Shown: positions 31,389-41,318, counted from the first letter of the stretch. The stretch: 56,871 nucleotides of DNA from Paludibacteraceae bacterium (GCA_024405815.1 JAKSNX010000004.1:1-56871), one strand, 5' to 3'. Made by a program: numbers and translations. The notes: a model not told the origin generated them from the sequence alone.

Positions 31389-32336
31389 ATGAGCAAGTGC
31401 CTTTATTGTTATAAGGAATTAAAAGAAGGAGAAAAAGATTTCCACACAAAATGTGCGATGAAAATATTTGGGCAGACCACTGTTCCAAACCTTCCATATA
31501 CCAGAGCCAACCTTGAGCAACTTGCCAAAATAGTAATAAACAGCAGAACCACAGTTACAGGTGTTCAAGAAAAACTCTCACTTGATTTAAACAAGACAGC
31601 ATCGGGAGAACCAAGCAGACTGACAATAGTAGGGGCATTAGGCAGATACATACTAAAGCCTCAAACAGAAAAGTTCAAGCACTTACCAGAGACAGAAGAT
31701 GTTGTAATGCACTTGGCTGACGATGCACACATACGTACCGTGCCACACTGCCTTATACGGTTTAATGATGGTGAACTTTGTTACCTTACAAAGCGTATAG
31801 ACCGCACTATAGACGGTAAAAAACTATATATGGAAGATTTCTGTCAACTCTCAGAGCAACTTACTGAACAGAAATACCAAAGCAGTTATGAACACATAGC
31901 CGCACTTATTAAGCAATATTCTGAAAGCCCGATGCTTGATTTAGTCAACTTTTGGGAGCAAGTGCTATTTGCCTGGATAGTTGGCAACGCCGATATGCAT
32001 CTAAAGAACTTTTCATTATACCGCCCACAGAACGGAAGATACCAACTTGCACCCACATACGACCAAGTATCAACAGCACTAGTTATGCCAGAAGATACAG
32101 AAGAACTTGCACTATACCTAAATGGTTTTAAGCGCAACCTGCTGAGAACTGATTTTGAACAAGTTATGGAAGACTCAGGGCTTGACACAAAGGTAACAGG
32201 CAGAATTATTGAAAAACTTATCTCTTCAGAAACACTTTGGGAACAGACAATCTGCAACTCATTCCTACCAGCCTCAATGCAAGAGATACTCACTCAAATA
32301 ATCTCACAAAGAATCGCCCGCTTAAAACAACACTAA
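31389..32336 (+). CDS. hipT: HipT serine/threonine kinase toxin
   Basis: A 315-residue HipA-type kinase without the N-subdomain. It opens with a four-ligand zinc-ribbon-like segment (CLYCYKELKEGEKDFHTKC). The Gly-rich, autophosphorylation-type loop reads SRTTVTGVQEKL (about 52-62). The catalytic loop is GNADMHLKN (about 199-207, Asp202), and the metal-binding Asp is in PTYDQVS (Asp225). HipT kinases phosphorylate tryptophanyl-tRNA synthetase in the E. coli example; the target here is unknown. Third gene of the operon. Confidence 0.83.
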   Translation: MSKCLYCYKELKEGEKDFHTKCAMKIFGQTTVPNLPYTRANLEQLAKIVINSRTTVTGVQEKLSLDLNKTASGEPSRLTIVGALGRYILKPQTEKFKHLPETEDVVMHLADDAHIRTVPHCLIRFNDGELCYLTKRIDRTIDGKKLYMEDFCQLSEQLTEQKYQSSYEHIAALIKQYSESPMLDLVNFWEQVLFAWIVGNADMHLKNFSLYRPQNGRYQLAPTYDQVSTALVMPEDTEELALYLNGFKRNLLRTDFEQVMEDSGLDTKVTGRIIEKLISSETLWEQTICNSFLPASMQEILTQIISQRIARLKQH

Positions 32337-32343
32337 GAGAATG

Positions 32344-32359
32344 CTAAACTCACGTTTAG
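32344..32359. terminator. Short hairpin between convergent hipT and barrel genes
   Basis: CTAAAC-TCAC-GTTTAG, a perfect six-base stem overlapping the stop of the barrel gene. Weak, without a U-run. Confidence 0.3.
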
Positions 32360-34020
32360 AATCTGAACGTAGCTCCTATCATGGCATTTATGCCCATAGT
32401 GGTGTAGCCGTAGTAGGTGTCGGATGTTATGTTTATAAGGTTCTTGCCAGTGGCAAAGAGTTCTAAGAAGTCTAACACTTGGTATGAGAAATAGAGGTTA
32501 AGGTCATGCACATTGTTCATCTTTACCGCCTTGCCGCCTATAAGTGCGTAACGTCCACCTAAGAAATTGTATGATAGGCCTATACGCCACTTCTCTTTTA
32601 TAAGGTAGCTGGCATCAAAATTAACCTCCCACGCAGGTTTTTGCCAAGCTCTCTCAAGGTTTACCGTACCCCAATAGTTGTACTTGCCTTTAAGTGATAT
32701 GTCAAGCCCTTTTACGTAGTTAAAGTAGAGCCCTAACTCTGCGGTAACCTTATTGGTATTGTCATATACGGTGTGGAATGTATTAAGTGTAATACCCGAT
32801 GGCAAGGTGTCGTTTACATAGTAGTATTGGTCAAGTATTAGGGTATAACGTACCCCTGCATCAAACATAAGCCCTTTTATTATATTGGCTTTAAGGTTTA
32901 CATTTATATCTACTGGAGAGTACGACGGCTCCACTATAAGCATTGGATTTATCCATTTGTTCTCTTTAATAATTTCTGAGTACATATTCTCATTAAAATA
33001 TCCCCCGATTCCTGTGTTAAGGTAGAGACGCTCTGGTACAAGTGCAAAATTACCCAATATGTTGGCACTGCCTGTAAACGGACGGTTTGAGTCTTTTTCT
33101 ATGTGTATGTTCATATCGCCGCCAAGTCTCAGGTTCCAACGCTTGCCACCAAACGTATAATATGGTTTAAGCTTTATAAGTGCGTCTGTCTGGTTTCCTG
33201 ACCCTTGGTTAAAGAACTCAAGTTCAGCCTCTATCTCGGTTCCCAACTTGCCTGGACCCACCTCGCCACCAAGGTCAAGGTTGGTAAGTATGCTATGCTC
33301 CTGTACGCTGAAATTACGTCCAAAATATTGGTAACCTATGTCAAATTTATACTCTAAGTTTGAGTATGGATTGGTGGAGAACAGCCCGAATTTTGCTTTC
33401 ACATCTGTGTATGAGCCTGTCTTGCCACGCAAAAGGGTGTCTGTATGTAACTCTGTAGGCACTCCTAATGAGTCTTGGTAGCCGTAGTAGTCAAATCCGT
33501 TATAAGAGACTCTGGCATTAGCAAAAAGGGTCATCTCTGTTAGCTGGTCTTCAAAATTGAGTTTCAGGGCGGTGTTATGCTCCATTGCCCTTGGGGTGGT
33601 TCCGTCTGCAAGTGAGCGTCTGCCAAAATTACCTATATGTTTAAGGTCTATATCAAACAGGTATTGGTCTGTCTTTATCATTGGGTAGTAGAACTCTGCC
33701 AATGTCTGCCAATAAAAGCCTAACCCCACTTTAGCCACACCGTTTTTGTAATCTTCTGTAAGGTCATCATCGTAATAGTCTGCCTTTACCAAATCATTGG
33801 TAAGCACCACGTCTTGCGGCTGCGTGTTTGTAGAGTATTTTACATCGGGTTTTTCTACATTTAAATCCTCTTTAGATGGGATAGGGCTTATTTTTACCGC
33901 ATCTACTGTTGATGGATTGTAATCTCTCTCTACTGTAACATTACGTGAGAGTGCATCGTCTTCTGCCATAATGGCTGACGGAGTTAGTGCCAATACCGCT
34001 AATAATAATCTATATTTCAT
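32356..34020 (-). CDS. Outer-membrane beta-barrel protein (TonB-receptor-like barrel)
   Basis: A 554-residue exported protein: signal peptide ending PSAIMA (about residue 19), a 90-residue periplasmic lead, then alternating amphipathic strands throughout (NLEYKFDIGYQYFG, KVTAELGLYFNYVKGLD). The chain ends IGATFRF, with the terminal Phe of BAM-assembled barrels. No TonB box or plug domain is seen. It overlaps the 3' end of the TPR gene by 11 bases, so the two are cotranscribed and probably work together at the envelope. The cargo is unknown. Confidence 0.72.
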   Translation of the reverse strand: MKYRLLLAVLALTPSAIMAEDDALSRNVTVERDYNPSTVDAVKISPIPSKEDLNVEKPDVKYSTNTQPQDVVLTNDLVKADYYDDDLTEDYKNGVAKVGLGFYWQTLAEFYYPMIKTDQYLFDIDLKHIGNFGRRSLADGTTPRAMEHNTALKLNFEDQLTEMTLFANARVSYNGFDYYGYQDSLGVPTELHTDTLLRGKTGSYTDVKAKFGLFSTNPYSNLEYKFDIGYQYFGRNFSVQEHSILTNLDLGGEVGPGKLGTEIEAELEFFNQGSGNQTDALIKLKPYYTFGGKRWNLRLGGDMNIHIEKDSNRPFTGSANILGNFALVPERLYLNTGIGGYFNENMYSEIIKENKWINPMLIVEPSYSPVDINVNLKANIIKGLMFDAGVRYTLILDQYYYVNDTLPSGITLNTFHTVYDNTNKVTAELGLYFNYVKGLDISLKGKYNYWGTVNLERAWQKPAWEVNFDASYLIKEKWRIGLSYNFLGGRYALIGGKAVKMNNVHDLNLYFSYQVLDFLELFATGKNLINITSDTYYGYTTMGINAMIGATFRF

Positions 34021-36967
34021 CGTATTCCTTATTTTCTGTTAATGTATCTTCCTCTACGGGAGCCACTTGCTCTGTCTCCTTATCACTTATCTGTAGAAGA
34101 CGGGAATCTATGGCTGTGCTAATATCATCGGGTGCAGGGTTATAGTTCTCTTTTAATGAGAGCAGATACTGTTTGGCATCAAAATATTTTTCTTGTGCCA
34201 TATAGCAGTCTGCAAGCACTATAAACGCCTCAGCTAAGAAATATGAGTGCTGTGTTCCGCTATCCACAAATTTAAAGAACTCTTTTTCACAACCTGCATA
34301 GTCTTTTGTATCATACAAGTGCTTTATATACAGATACTCTGCCTCTGCTCCGTAGGCGTTACGGGTATCGGTTGCCAAATCCTTTATGTCTGCCAAGTCC
34401 TCTTTTCCTAACCCGATGTTGGATTTCATACGCCTGTATTTTGCATCTGCTATAACCTCAGCGTCTGACGCCACTGCCAGCAAATCATCACTGTATTTTA
34501 TAGTGGATTCCAAATCTCCACTCTCATAGCAAAGTGCCGACAGCCTCTCAAGTGTAAGTTTCTTATTTGGGTTTTCTGTACTGCTGACTATGCTTTTATA
34601 CGCATCGGTGGCTTTTACCTTATTACCCGTCTTGTAGTAGCAGTTTGCTAAGTAGTATTTTGATATTGAACGGTACTTGCCTTTAGGATAAGATTTAAGG
34701 TATGCCTCAAACGCCGGGGTGGCACCTGCAAAATCGTTACGGAAATAGATTTTCTCTGCCGCCTTATAGGTAAGTGAATCCTCTTTTATGGTTATGCCTG
34801 TGCCCTTGTTAAGTGATTTGACTATGTCAGCATACTCTTTTACTCTATTGTTATCCACCATAATGGACTCCAATGTCTGCATGCTTGTCTCAGCCTCTTC
34901 TGTATCGGGGTATTGTGTGGCTACCTCTTTATACATGGCAATGGCTCCGTTAACGTCACCCTTGTTATACAGTAACATGGCTATCTGTAATTTTGACTTT
35001 ACCACAATAGGGTTAGTCTTAGGATATGTAATGGTTATCTTCTTAAACTCATCTATGGCTTTGGCATTCTCTGATAGGGCAATATAACTCTTGCCTATCT
35101 CAAATCTGGCATCGTCTGTCCACTCAGATTTTGGATATTTCTGAAGCAGACTCTCTAATTTATCTATCTTATCTGTATAATTCTTTTCCAAACCCGATAT
35201 CAATCCTATCTGGTACAGGGCGTAATCTGCTCCCTTAACCTTATCCGCCACATTCATTGCCTTACCGTATGCCGCCTTGGCACCACTAAATCCACGCTCT
35301 ATAAAATAGTTATCGCCTATGCGGTTATAGGCATCTGTAAGCATTTGTTTATCAGTTACTTCTAATGCTGTAAATTTACCAAACCACTTGTTTGACTCAG
35401 CCTTATCACCTTTTTTAAGGTTAGCGTAACCTAAATTGTAAAGGGCGTAACCATACTCCTCCTCATTTACAGACTTGCAAGTTTTAAGGTATGTATTAAA
35501 CTCCGTTATGGCATCATCATACTTACCCATGCGGTACAGGCACTCTCCATACCAGAAATGAGAGCGAGATGTTATGGTATCGTTGTAACTCTTGCCTGCA
35601 AGTATAGTGCTAAAGTTTTTGGTAGCGTCAGAGTAACGCCTGTTGGCTATCTGTGTGGTTCCAAGTCCAAACAGCACTCTCTGCTCCGCCGCCATTATCT
35701 CAGGAGTCTTCTCCCCTATGTTTTGTATAGACTTGTATGCGGCAGTGTAGTTTTTAGTGGTAAGATATACATTAACCAAATACTCATAAACTTTAGTGCG
35801 ATACTTGGAATCGGGGTACTCTTTAAGGAATTTCTCAAATGCCGATACACTCTCATTAAAAGGTGAGTAAGACATCTCGTAAGTTACAAGTGCATAGTTA
35901 TATAGTGCGTCCTCGCCCTCTGAACGCTCAAATGCAAGGCGTGCATTCTTCTTGTCGCCAAGTTTAAGGTAAGCCTGACCTATGTGGAAGTAGGCGTTGG
36001 TGGTAAGCGAGTCTTTTTTATTGGTAACTTTGGTAAGGCACTCCACCGCCTTGGCTGCATTGTCTGTATAGTAGTACGACATTCCTGCCAGGTACCAATC
36101 TTCACGCTTGAATTTACGCTTTGCCTTCTGATACTCAAGTATATCTGAAAGAGCACCTGCATAATCTGCATTCCTATACTTACACGATGCAGAGAGATGC
36201 TTTATATCTGCTTTATATTTGCTTTTTGCATTACTGCGGATTATGCTGTCTCCCATTGCGGTGGCACGGCTGCAATCTCCTAATTGATAGTAACACTGAC
36301 AAATAAGGTATGGGGTGGTATTGCTGAACTCCTTTACTCCCTTAACCTTTAGCAAGTGCTCCAATGCGGTACCATACTCTTTATCCCCAAACTTACAATA
36401 CCCATAGTAGTAGTGTGCAGGGGTCTGATACTTGTTAGCTCCACGGCGTAACACCATATCAAACTGCTCTTGAGCCTTATCCTTCTTTTTGGTAACAAGA
36501 TAACAGTATCCTTTATAATATGTAAGTTGTGTAATCTCTTCTTCTGTAAGTCCGTCTGTATCTATTGCCTCCAGACGCTTTAACGCAGGCTTATACTTTC
36601 CGTTCTCAAAATCAAGAGTTGCCAAATAGAGCTCTATCTGACTGGCATTTTGTGTATATGGAAATTCTGTCTTATAAGATGACAACAATCTGTACGCATC
36701 TGAACGCCTTAACAGGTATGATGCCAACGCTATGTTCTGGTGTGCCATACGAATCCTCTCATCGCCTGGCTCCAGCTCTGACGGTACATACTCTAAAAAA
36801 TCATTATAGTATCTGATGGCGGCATCATAATTTTTACTATTGAAAAAATTTGTGGCTTCACCGTATAAAGTAGCCTGAGCATTGTCAAATGGGCTTCTGA
36901 GGGCATTTGCCCCTATTGCCGTCATAAGAATCGGCACGGCAAATAGCAATCTTAAATGTTTAATCAT
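34010..36967 (-). CDS. Large TPR-repeat exported protein
   Basis: A 985-residue protein from the ATG at 36967 (the open frame extends 27 codons upstream to 37048, but that covers the divergent ribD promoter). A signal peptide reads MIKHLRLLFAVPILMTAIGA. The rest is a long solenoid of about 20 TPR-like helical pairs (YYNDFLEYVPSELEPGDE, KFAKEYPDSKYRTKV-type units with the P-near-the-end pattern). Such proteins act as periplasmic scaffolds. It is followed by the barrel gene with which it overlaps, and preceded by a -7 box on the minus strand at 36999-36992. Confidence 0.78.
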   Translation of the reverse strand: MIKHLRLLFAVPILMTAIGANALRSPFDNAQATLYGEATNFFNSKNYDAAIRYYNDFLEYVPSELEPGDERIRMAHQNIALASYLLRRSDAYRLLSSYKTEFPYTQNASQIELYLATLDFENGKYKPALKRLEAIDTDGLTEEEITQLTYYKGYCYLVTKKKDKAQEQFDMVLRRGANKYQTPAHYYYGYCKFGDKEYGTALEHLLKVKGVKEFSNTTPYLICQCYYQLGDCSRATAMGDSIIRSNAKSKYKADIKHLSASCKYRNADYAGALSDILEYQKAKRKFKREDWYLAGMSYYYTDNAAKAVECLTKVTNKKDSLTTNAYFHIGQAYLKLGDKKNARLAFERSEGEDALYNYALVTYEMSYSPFNESVSAFEKFLKEYPDSKYRTKVYEYLVNVYLTTKNYTAAYKSIQNIGEKTPEIMAAEQRVLFGLGTTQIANRRYSDATKNFSTILAGKSYNDTITSRSHFWYGECLYRMGKYDDAITEFNTYLKTCKSVNEEEYGYALYNLGYANLKKGDKAESNKWFGKFTALEVTDKQMLTDAYNRIGDNYFIERGFSGAKAAYGKAMNVADKVKGADYALYQIGLISGLEKNYTDKIDKLESLLQKYPKSEWTDDARFEIGKSYIALSENAKAIDEFKKITITYPKTNPIVVKSKLQIAMLLYNKGDVNGAIAMYKEVATQYPDTEEAETSMQTLESIMVDNNRVKEYADIVKSLNKGTGITIKEDSLTYKAAEKIYFRNDFAGATPAFEAYLKSYPKGKYRSISKYYLANCYYKTGNKVKATDAYKSIVSSTENPNKKLTLERLSALCYESGDLESTIKYSDDLLAVASDAEVIADAKYRRMKSNIGLGKEDLADIKDLATDTRNAYGAEAEYLYIKHLYDTKDYAGCEKEFFKFVDSGTQHSYFLAEAFIVLADCYMAQEKYFDAKQYLLSLKENYNPAPDDISTAIDSRLLQISDKETEQVAPVEEDTLTENKEYDEI

Positions 36968-36991
36968 AATAATAGTTGAAGATATTGGGTA

Positions 36992-37020
36992 CAAATTTAG
37001 AAAAAAAAATCGTATCTTTG
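36992..37020. promoter_or_regulatory. Divergent promoter boxes for TPR gene and ribD
   Basis: Minus strand TAAATTTG (36999-36992) for the TPR gene and plus strand TATCTTTG (37013-37020) for ribD. The ribD ATG is only 6 bases past its box, so its mRNA should be leaderless or nearly so. Confidence 0.6.
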
Positions 37021-37026
37021 TCAGCA

Positions 37027-38025
37027 ATGAAAAACTTTTGTGATACATATTTTATGAAAAGGTGCCTTCAGCTTGCTGAAAAAGGCACTGGAAAAGTTGC
37101 CCCTAACCCAATGGTTGGGTGTGTAATTGTTTATGAGAATAAAATTATAGGTGAGGGTTATCACCGCAAGTTTGGCGATTGGCATGCAGAGGTTAACGCC
37201 ATTAACAGTGTTAAGGATAAGAGCCTTCTTAAAGAATCCACTCTTTACGTTAATTTAGAGCCATGCAGCCACTACGGAAAGACTCCCCCTTGTGTAGAGC
37301 GTATTATAAAAGAAGGCATACGCAAGGTTGTGGTCTGCAACTTAGACCCTAACCCCGATGTCAACGGTAAGGGGCTACAGATGCTGCGTGATGCTGGCAT
37401 TGAGGTGGTAACAGGTGTATTAGAGGCTGAAGGTCTGGAGCTTAACAGAAGGTTCTTTACGTTCCACACCAAACATCGTCCGTACATAACACTTAAATGG
37501 GCTCAAACTAAAGATGGTTTCATAGATGCTTTTGAAGAGAAACCTATTAAAATATCATCAGACATTACCAAGGCTCTGGTTCACAGAATGAGAGCAGAGA
37601 ACATGGGTATTATGGTAGGTACAAATACAGCCCTTAAAGACAATCCAAAACTTAATACAAGGCGTTGGTGTGGCAAGAACTGCACCAGGGTGGTTATAGA
37701 TAAGGAGGGCAAGATTCCTGCATCTAACAATATATTTGACAACTCTGCCAAAACCATTGTTATAGATAGAGATATGACTCCTGCCGAGATTGGTGCAAAA
37801 CTCTATTTAGAAGGCATACAAAGCCTTATAGTGGAGGGTGGCTGTAACACCTTGGAACGTTTTATAGCAGACGGACTGTATGATGAGGTGCAGGTAGAGA
37901 TTAGCCAAACAGAGTGTGGCTCTGGTGTTAAGGCTCCGCAAATAGAGCTTCCTGAGCAATCTATTGAGGCGGCAATGTATGATGACGGACAAACACTTAT
38001 AACATGGAGGAACCTTTATGCGTAA
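37027..38025 (+). CDS. ribD: RibD: riboflavin deaminase/reductase
   Basis: A 332-residue bifunctional enzyme of riboflavin synthesis (deaminates the pyrimidine product of GTP cyclohydrolase II, then reduces the ribosyl side chain). The zinc deaminase motif is WHAEVNAI with CSHYGKTPPC (typical HAE...PCxxxxxxPPC). The reductase half begins RPYITLKWAQTKDGFI (about 150) and ends with LIVEGGCNTLERFIADGL. Start chosen at 37027; a TTG at 36976 would fall upstream of the promoter. It overlaps aroK by 8 bases, beginning the ribD-aroK-prmC operon. Confidence 0.9.
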   Translation: MKNFCDTYFMKRCLQLAEKGTGKVAPNPMVGCVIVYENKIIGEGYHRKFGDWHAEVNAINSVKDKSLLKESTLYVNLEPCSHYGKTPPCVERIIKEGIRKVVVCNLDPNPDVNGKGLQMLRDAGIEVVTGVLEAEGLELNRRFFTFHTKHRPYITLKWAQTKDGFIDAFEEKPIKISSDITKALVHRMRAENMGIMVGTNTALKDNPKLNTRRWCGKNCTRVVIDKEGKIPASNNIFDNSAKTIVIDRDMTPAEIGAKLYLEGIQSLIVEGGCNTLERFIADGLYDEVQVEISQTECGSGVKAPQIELPEQSIEAAMYDDGQTLITWRNLYA

Positions 38026-38524
38026 CATATACATTGTTGGATATATGGCAAGCGGAAAGACCACTCTTGGAAAAAGACTTGCAGAGGATTTATGCCTTGA
38101 TTTCATAGATAGTGACGATTATATAGAAAAAAGTGCAGGTAAAACCATCGCTGAAATCTTTATACAAGATGGAGAGGATTACTTTAGGGAGCAGGAACGT
38201 AACTTTCTGTCTATATTATCTACTGTAAAGAACACTGTAATAGCTACTGGCGGCGGGCTTCCTTGCCACTCTGATAATATGAAGTTTCTTAACTCTGTGG
38301 GTGAGACTGTTTTTGTTAACACCCCCATAGATACCATAATGTCACGTCTTAAGGCAGAGCGTGAGACAAGACCTCTTGTAAAGGGATTAAACAGTAAGAT
38401 ACTCCCATATTTTGTAAAGGAGCATTACGCTAAACGCCTTCCTATATATATGCAGGCAAAACATATCATATCCACTGAGGATGACTATGCAAAACTCAAA
38501 GACTACCTTTTTGAGCTTGACTGA
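38018..38524 (+). CDS. aroK: Shikimate kinase
   Basis: A 168-residue kinase of the aromatic amino acid pathway. P-loop GYMASGKTTLGKRLA at about 8-22, substrate-binding DSDDYIEK (about 32-39), GGGLPCHSDN (about 77-86), and the RPLVKG lid. Length is usual (about 170). Overlaps ribD and prmC at the ends, so cotranscribed. Confidence 0.9.
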   Translation: MRNIYIVGYMASGKTTLGKRLAEDLCLDFIDSDDYIEKSAGKTIAEIFIQDGEDYFREQERNFLSILSTVKNTVIATGGGLPCHSDNMKFLNSVGETVFVNTPIDTIMSRLKAERETRPLVKGLNSKILPYFVKEHYAKRLPIYMQAKHIISTEDDYAKLKDYLFELD

Positions 38525-39353
38525 CAACCTGTACTCTACTAATGAGTGTGGTATTCTATGGCGTAGGTCTGTTGCAGCCATTTGCAACTTACCCCTTGAA
38601 AAATGCTATTTTATAGATGACTCTGATTTAAGCGGTGAGCAAAAGGAGCAGCTTAAATCTGTGGCTGAAAGGCTTGCCTGTGGTGAACCTTTGGAGTATA
38701 TTTTAGGGTTTGCGGAGTTCTGCTCTTTAAGATTTAATGTAAACAAAAGTGTGCTTATTCCAAGGCTTGAAACTCAAGAAATGGTAGATTTCATCGGGAG
38801 AAACAGGGATAGAGAGAAGGCTTGGAGAATCCTGGATATAGGCACAGGCAGCGGCTGTATAGGGGTAACCCTTGCCAAACTGTTCCCTAATTCAAAAGTA
38901 ACCGCCATAGACATTAGCAGTGATGCTCTGGAGTGTGCCAAATCAAATGCGGCACTGCATGGTGCCTGTAATGTGGATTTTATACTCTGCGATTTTATAA
39001 ACGGAAGCGACACCATAAAAGGGTGTTTTGATATAATAGTGAGCAATCCTCCTTACGTAAGACCTACTGAACGTAACACTATGCCTAAAAGGGTTATAGA
39101 TTTTGAACCTCACACCGCACTTTTTGTCCCTGAGAATGACCCTCTGCTGTTTTACCGCCATATTGCCATGTTTGCCAAGAGCCATCTGACGGCAGACGGT
39201 ATGGTTATGGTTGAGATAAACCAATATCTTGGCACCCAAACTTTAGAGGTGTTTAAATCCTTGGATTTTGACTGCGAACTAAAAAAAGACACTTTTTTTG
39301 AAAATAGATTTGTTTATGCTTGCAATAAGAATTTTTATTTCGTAAATTTGTAA
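38481..39353 (+). CDS. prmC: PrmC: release factor glutamine methyltransferase
   Basis: A 290-residue N5-glutamine methyltransferase acting on the GGQ motif of peptide-chain release factors. AdoMet-binding motif LDIGTGSGCIGVTLAK, followed by the catalytic VSNPPYV. The N-terminal helical domain (residues 1-95) is present. The start at 38481 overlaps aroK by 44 bases; an in-frame ATG two codons later (38487) is an equal choice. Third gene of the operon. Confidence 0.88.
   Translation: MTMQNSKTTFLSLTDNLYSTNECGILWRRSVAAICNLPLEKCYFIDDSDLSGEQKEQLKSVAERLACGEPLEYILGFAEFCSLRFNVNKSVLIPRLETQEMVDFIGRNRDREKAWRILDIGTGSGCIGVTLAKLFPNSKVTAIDISSDALECAKSNAALHGACNVDFILCDFINGSDTIKGCFDIIVSNPPYVRPTERNTMPKRVIDFEPHTALFVPENDPLLFYRHIAMFAKSHLTADGMVMVEINQYLGTQTLEVFKSLDFDCELKKDTFFENRFVYACNKNFYFVNL
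39320..39350 (+). promoter_or_regulatory. Promoter of the glycogen debranching gene
   Basis: TTG (39320-39322), a 20-base spacer and TAAATTTG (39343-39350) at the end of prmC; the next ATG is at 39378. Confidence 0.65.
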
Positions 39354-39377
39354 CGTTTGCAGAAATAAATAAATCTT

Positions 39378-41285
39378 ATGGATTACCTTAATTTTGATAA
39401 ATCCACACTTGTAAATCTGGAGAAATCTCTAACTAAAGAGATGTTAAGAACCAATAGGTCAGGGGCTTACAATAGCACCACCATTGTTGATTGTAACACA
39501 CGCAAGTATCACGGACAGTTAGTTGTGCCACTACCTGAGCTTGGCGGCGACAACTATGTATTGCTCTCATCGCTTGATGAAACCATAATCCAGCATGGTG
39601 CTGAATTTAACTTGGGAGTACACCAATATAAGGGCAAGCATATAAGCCCTAACGGTCATAAGTATATTAGGGAGTTCTCTTGTAATGTTATTTCCAAGAC
39701 TACATACAGAGTAGGAGGTGTAATTATATCTAAAGAGAGGCTTATGATTAAGAACACTCCGCGTATAATTACCAAATACACCCTTTTAGACGCACACTCC
39801 GCCACCACCATAAGGTTTAAACCATTCCTTGCGTTCCGCAGTGTGCATACTCTCTCTAAAAAGAATGCTGACGTAAACACATCGTACGATGAGGTTAGTA
39901 ACGGCATCCGTTGCAGACTCTACGAGCCTTTCCCGTTCCTTTATATGCAGTTCTCAAAAAAAGTGGAATATGTGCATAATCCATTTTGGTATGAGGGGCT
40001 TGAGTATGAGAAAGAGCAGGAGAGAGGCTATGACTACTTAGAGGATTTGATGGTTCCAGGGTGGTTTGAGATGCCTATCAAAAAGGGGGAGAGCGTATAT
40101 TTTACTGCCGGCCTTGATGAGATTTCGCCACGCTCCCTTAAATCTATGTGGGATAAGGAACTTGCCCAGCGTAACCCCAGAACAGATATGTTCAACTGCC
40201 TTAAGAATGCAGCCCGCCAGTTTGCAAAAAAACAGGACGAGGGTACATTTCTGCTTGCCGGCTATCCTTGGTTTAAGACAAGGGCAAGAGATGAATTTAT
40301 ATCGCTCCCAGGTGCCACGCTCAGCATAGGCGATACCGCAATGTTTAAGGATATTGCCTACAGTGCTGTAAAAGAGATAAGCAAATTTATAGATACTGGC
40401 GATGTAAGCCACCTTATAGAGGATATTGATACACCAGACGCTCTATTGTGGTTTATATGGGCTATTCAGCAATACGCTATTGAGAATAAGGCAGATGCCG
40501 TTTTATGCTATAAAGATATTGTTATAAAGATATTGGATTTTATCCTAAAGCAAGACCATCCGTTTGCAAGGTTTATGGATAACGGGCTTCTCTATGTAAA
40601 CGGAACCATTAAACCTATGACATGGATGAACGCTATGGAGGACGGCAGACCTATAACACCAAGAACAGGGTATGTGGTGGAGACTAACGCATTGTGGTAC
40701 AATGCTGTATGTTTTGCCTACTCAATATCAAGAAGCAAGAGGTTTGAGAGGCTTGCTGAACAGATTAAAAGCTCATTTGTTAATGTATTCTGGAACGGTA
40801 TCTATCTGTATGATTTTGTAGATGGTAACTACTGCGATGTGGAGGTTCGCCCAAATATGGTCTATGCAGTATCATTGCCATACTCCCCTCTTGATAGATT
40901 CCAACAGAAATCTGTGATAGATATATGCACTAAGGAGTTATTAACCACTAAGGGACTTAGAAGCCTCAGCCCCAAGAGTGGTGGATACAGACCTAATTAT
41001 GTGGGCGGTATGAAAGAGCGTGACCGCAATTACCACAACGGACCTGTTTGGCCTTTCATTACAGGTGCATACTGTGAGGGCTATCTAAAAATATATAAAA
41101 ACAGTGGCGTATCTTTTGTAGAGAGGCAAATGATAGGTATGGAGGCTGAGATGAAGAAACTCTGCATAGGCACTCTATCAGAGCTATACGACGGTAATCC
41201 ACCGTACAAGGGTCATGGAGCCATGTCTTACGCCCCCACTGTAGCGGAGATTCTTAGAACGCTGGTGCTACTAAGGAACAACTAA
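39378..41285 (+). CDS. Glycogen debranching enzyme-like protein
   Basis: A 635-residue protein of the amylo-alpha-1,6-glucosidase type. The N-terminal half holds the conserved NRSGAYNSTTIVDCNTRKYH segment of bacterial debranching enzymes. The C-terminal half is an (alpha/alpha)6 barrel with GYPWFKTRARDEFISLPG, TGYVVETNALWYNAV and RNYHNGPVWPFI, the usual GDE_C blocks. It cuts alpha-1,6 branch points in glycogen. It is followed by a GT4 glycosyltransferase and GH57-like gene, a grouping common in Bacteroidales. A 430-base repeat-rich gap separates it from the glycosyltransferase. Confidence 0.85.
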   Translation: MDYLNFDKSTLVNLEKSLTKEMLRTNRSGAYNSTTIVDCNTRKYHGQLVVPLPELGGDNYVLLSSLDETIIQHGAEFNLGVHQYKGKHISPNGHKYIREFSCNVISKTTYRVGGVIISKERLMIKNTPRIITKYTLLDAHSATTIRFKPFLAFRSVHTLSKKNADVNTSYDEVSNGIRCRLYEPFPFLYMQFSKKVEYVHNPFWYEGLEYEKEQERGYDYLEDLMVPGWFEMPIKKGESVYFTAGLDEISPRSLKSMWDKELAQRNPRTDMFNCLKNAARQFAKKQDEGTFLLAGYPWFKTRARDEFISLPGATLSIGDTAMFKDIAYSAVKEISKFIDTGDVSHLIEDIDTPDALLWFIWAIQQYAIENKADAVLCYKDIVIKILDFILKQDHPFARFMDNGLLYVNGTIKPMTWMNAMEDGRPITPRTGYVVETNALWYNAVCFAYSISRSKRFERLAEQIKSSFVNVFWNGIYLYDFVDGNYCDVEVRPNMVYAVSLPYSPLDRFQQKSVIDICTKELLTTKGLRSLSPKSGGYRPNYVGGMKERDRNYHNGPVWPFITGAYCEGYLKIYKNSGVSFVERQMIGMEAEMKKLCIGTLSELYDGNPPYKGHGAMSYAPTVAEILRTLVLLRNN

Positions 41286-41318
41286 TGATGTATGATGTAT
41301 AATGTATGATGTATGAGG
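41281..41318. repeat. TGTATGATGTATAATG repeat, copy 1
   Basis: 38 bases ACTAATGATGTATGATG...ATGAGG, including the stop of the debranching gene. Repeated identically at 41374-41411; a shorter copy follows the glycosyltransferase stop at 42967-42990. Confidence 0.75.

Noticed and set aside
36976..37026. Extended TTG start for ribD
   Set aside because: Lies upstream of the -7 box; the usual RibD N-terminus begins at the ATG at 37027.
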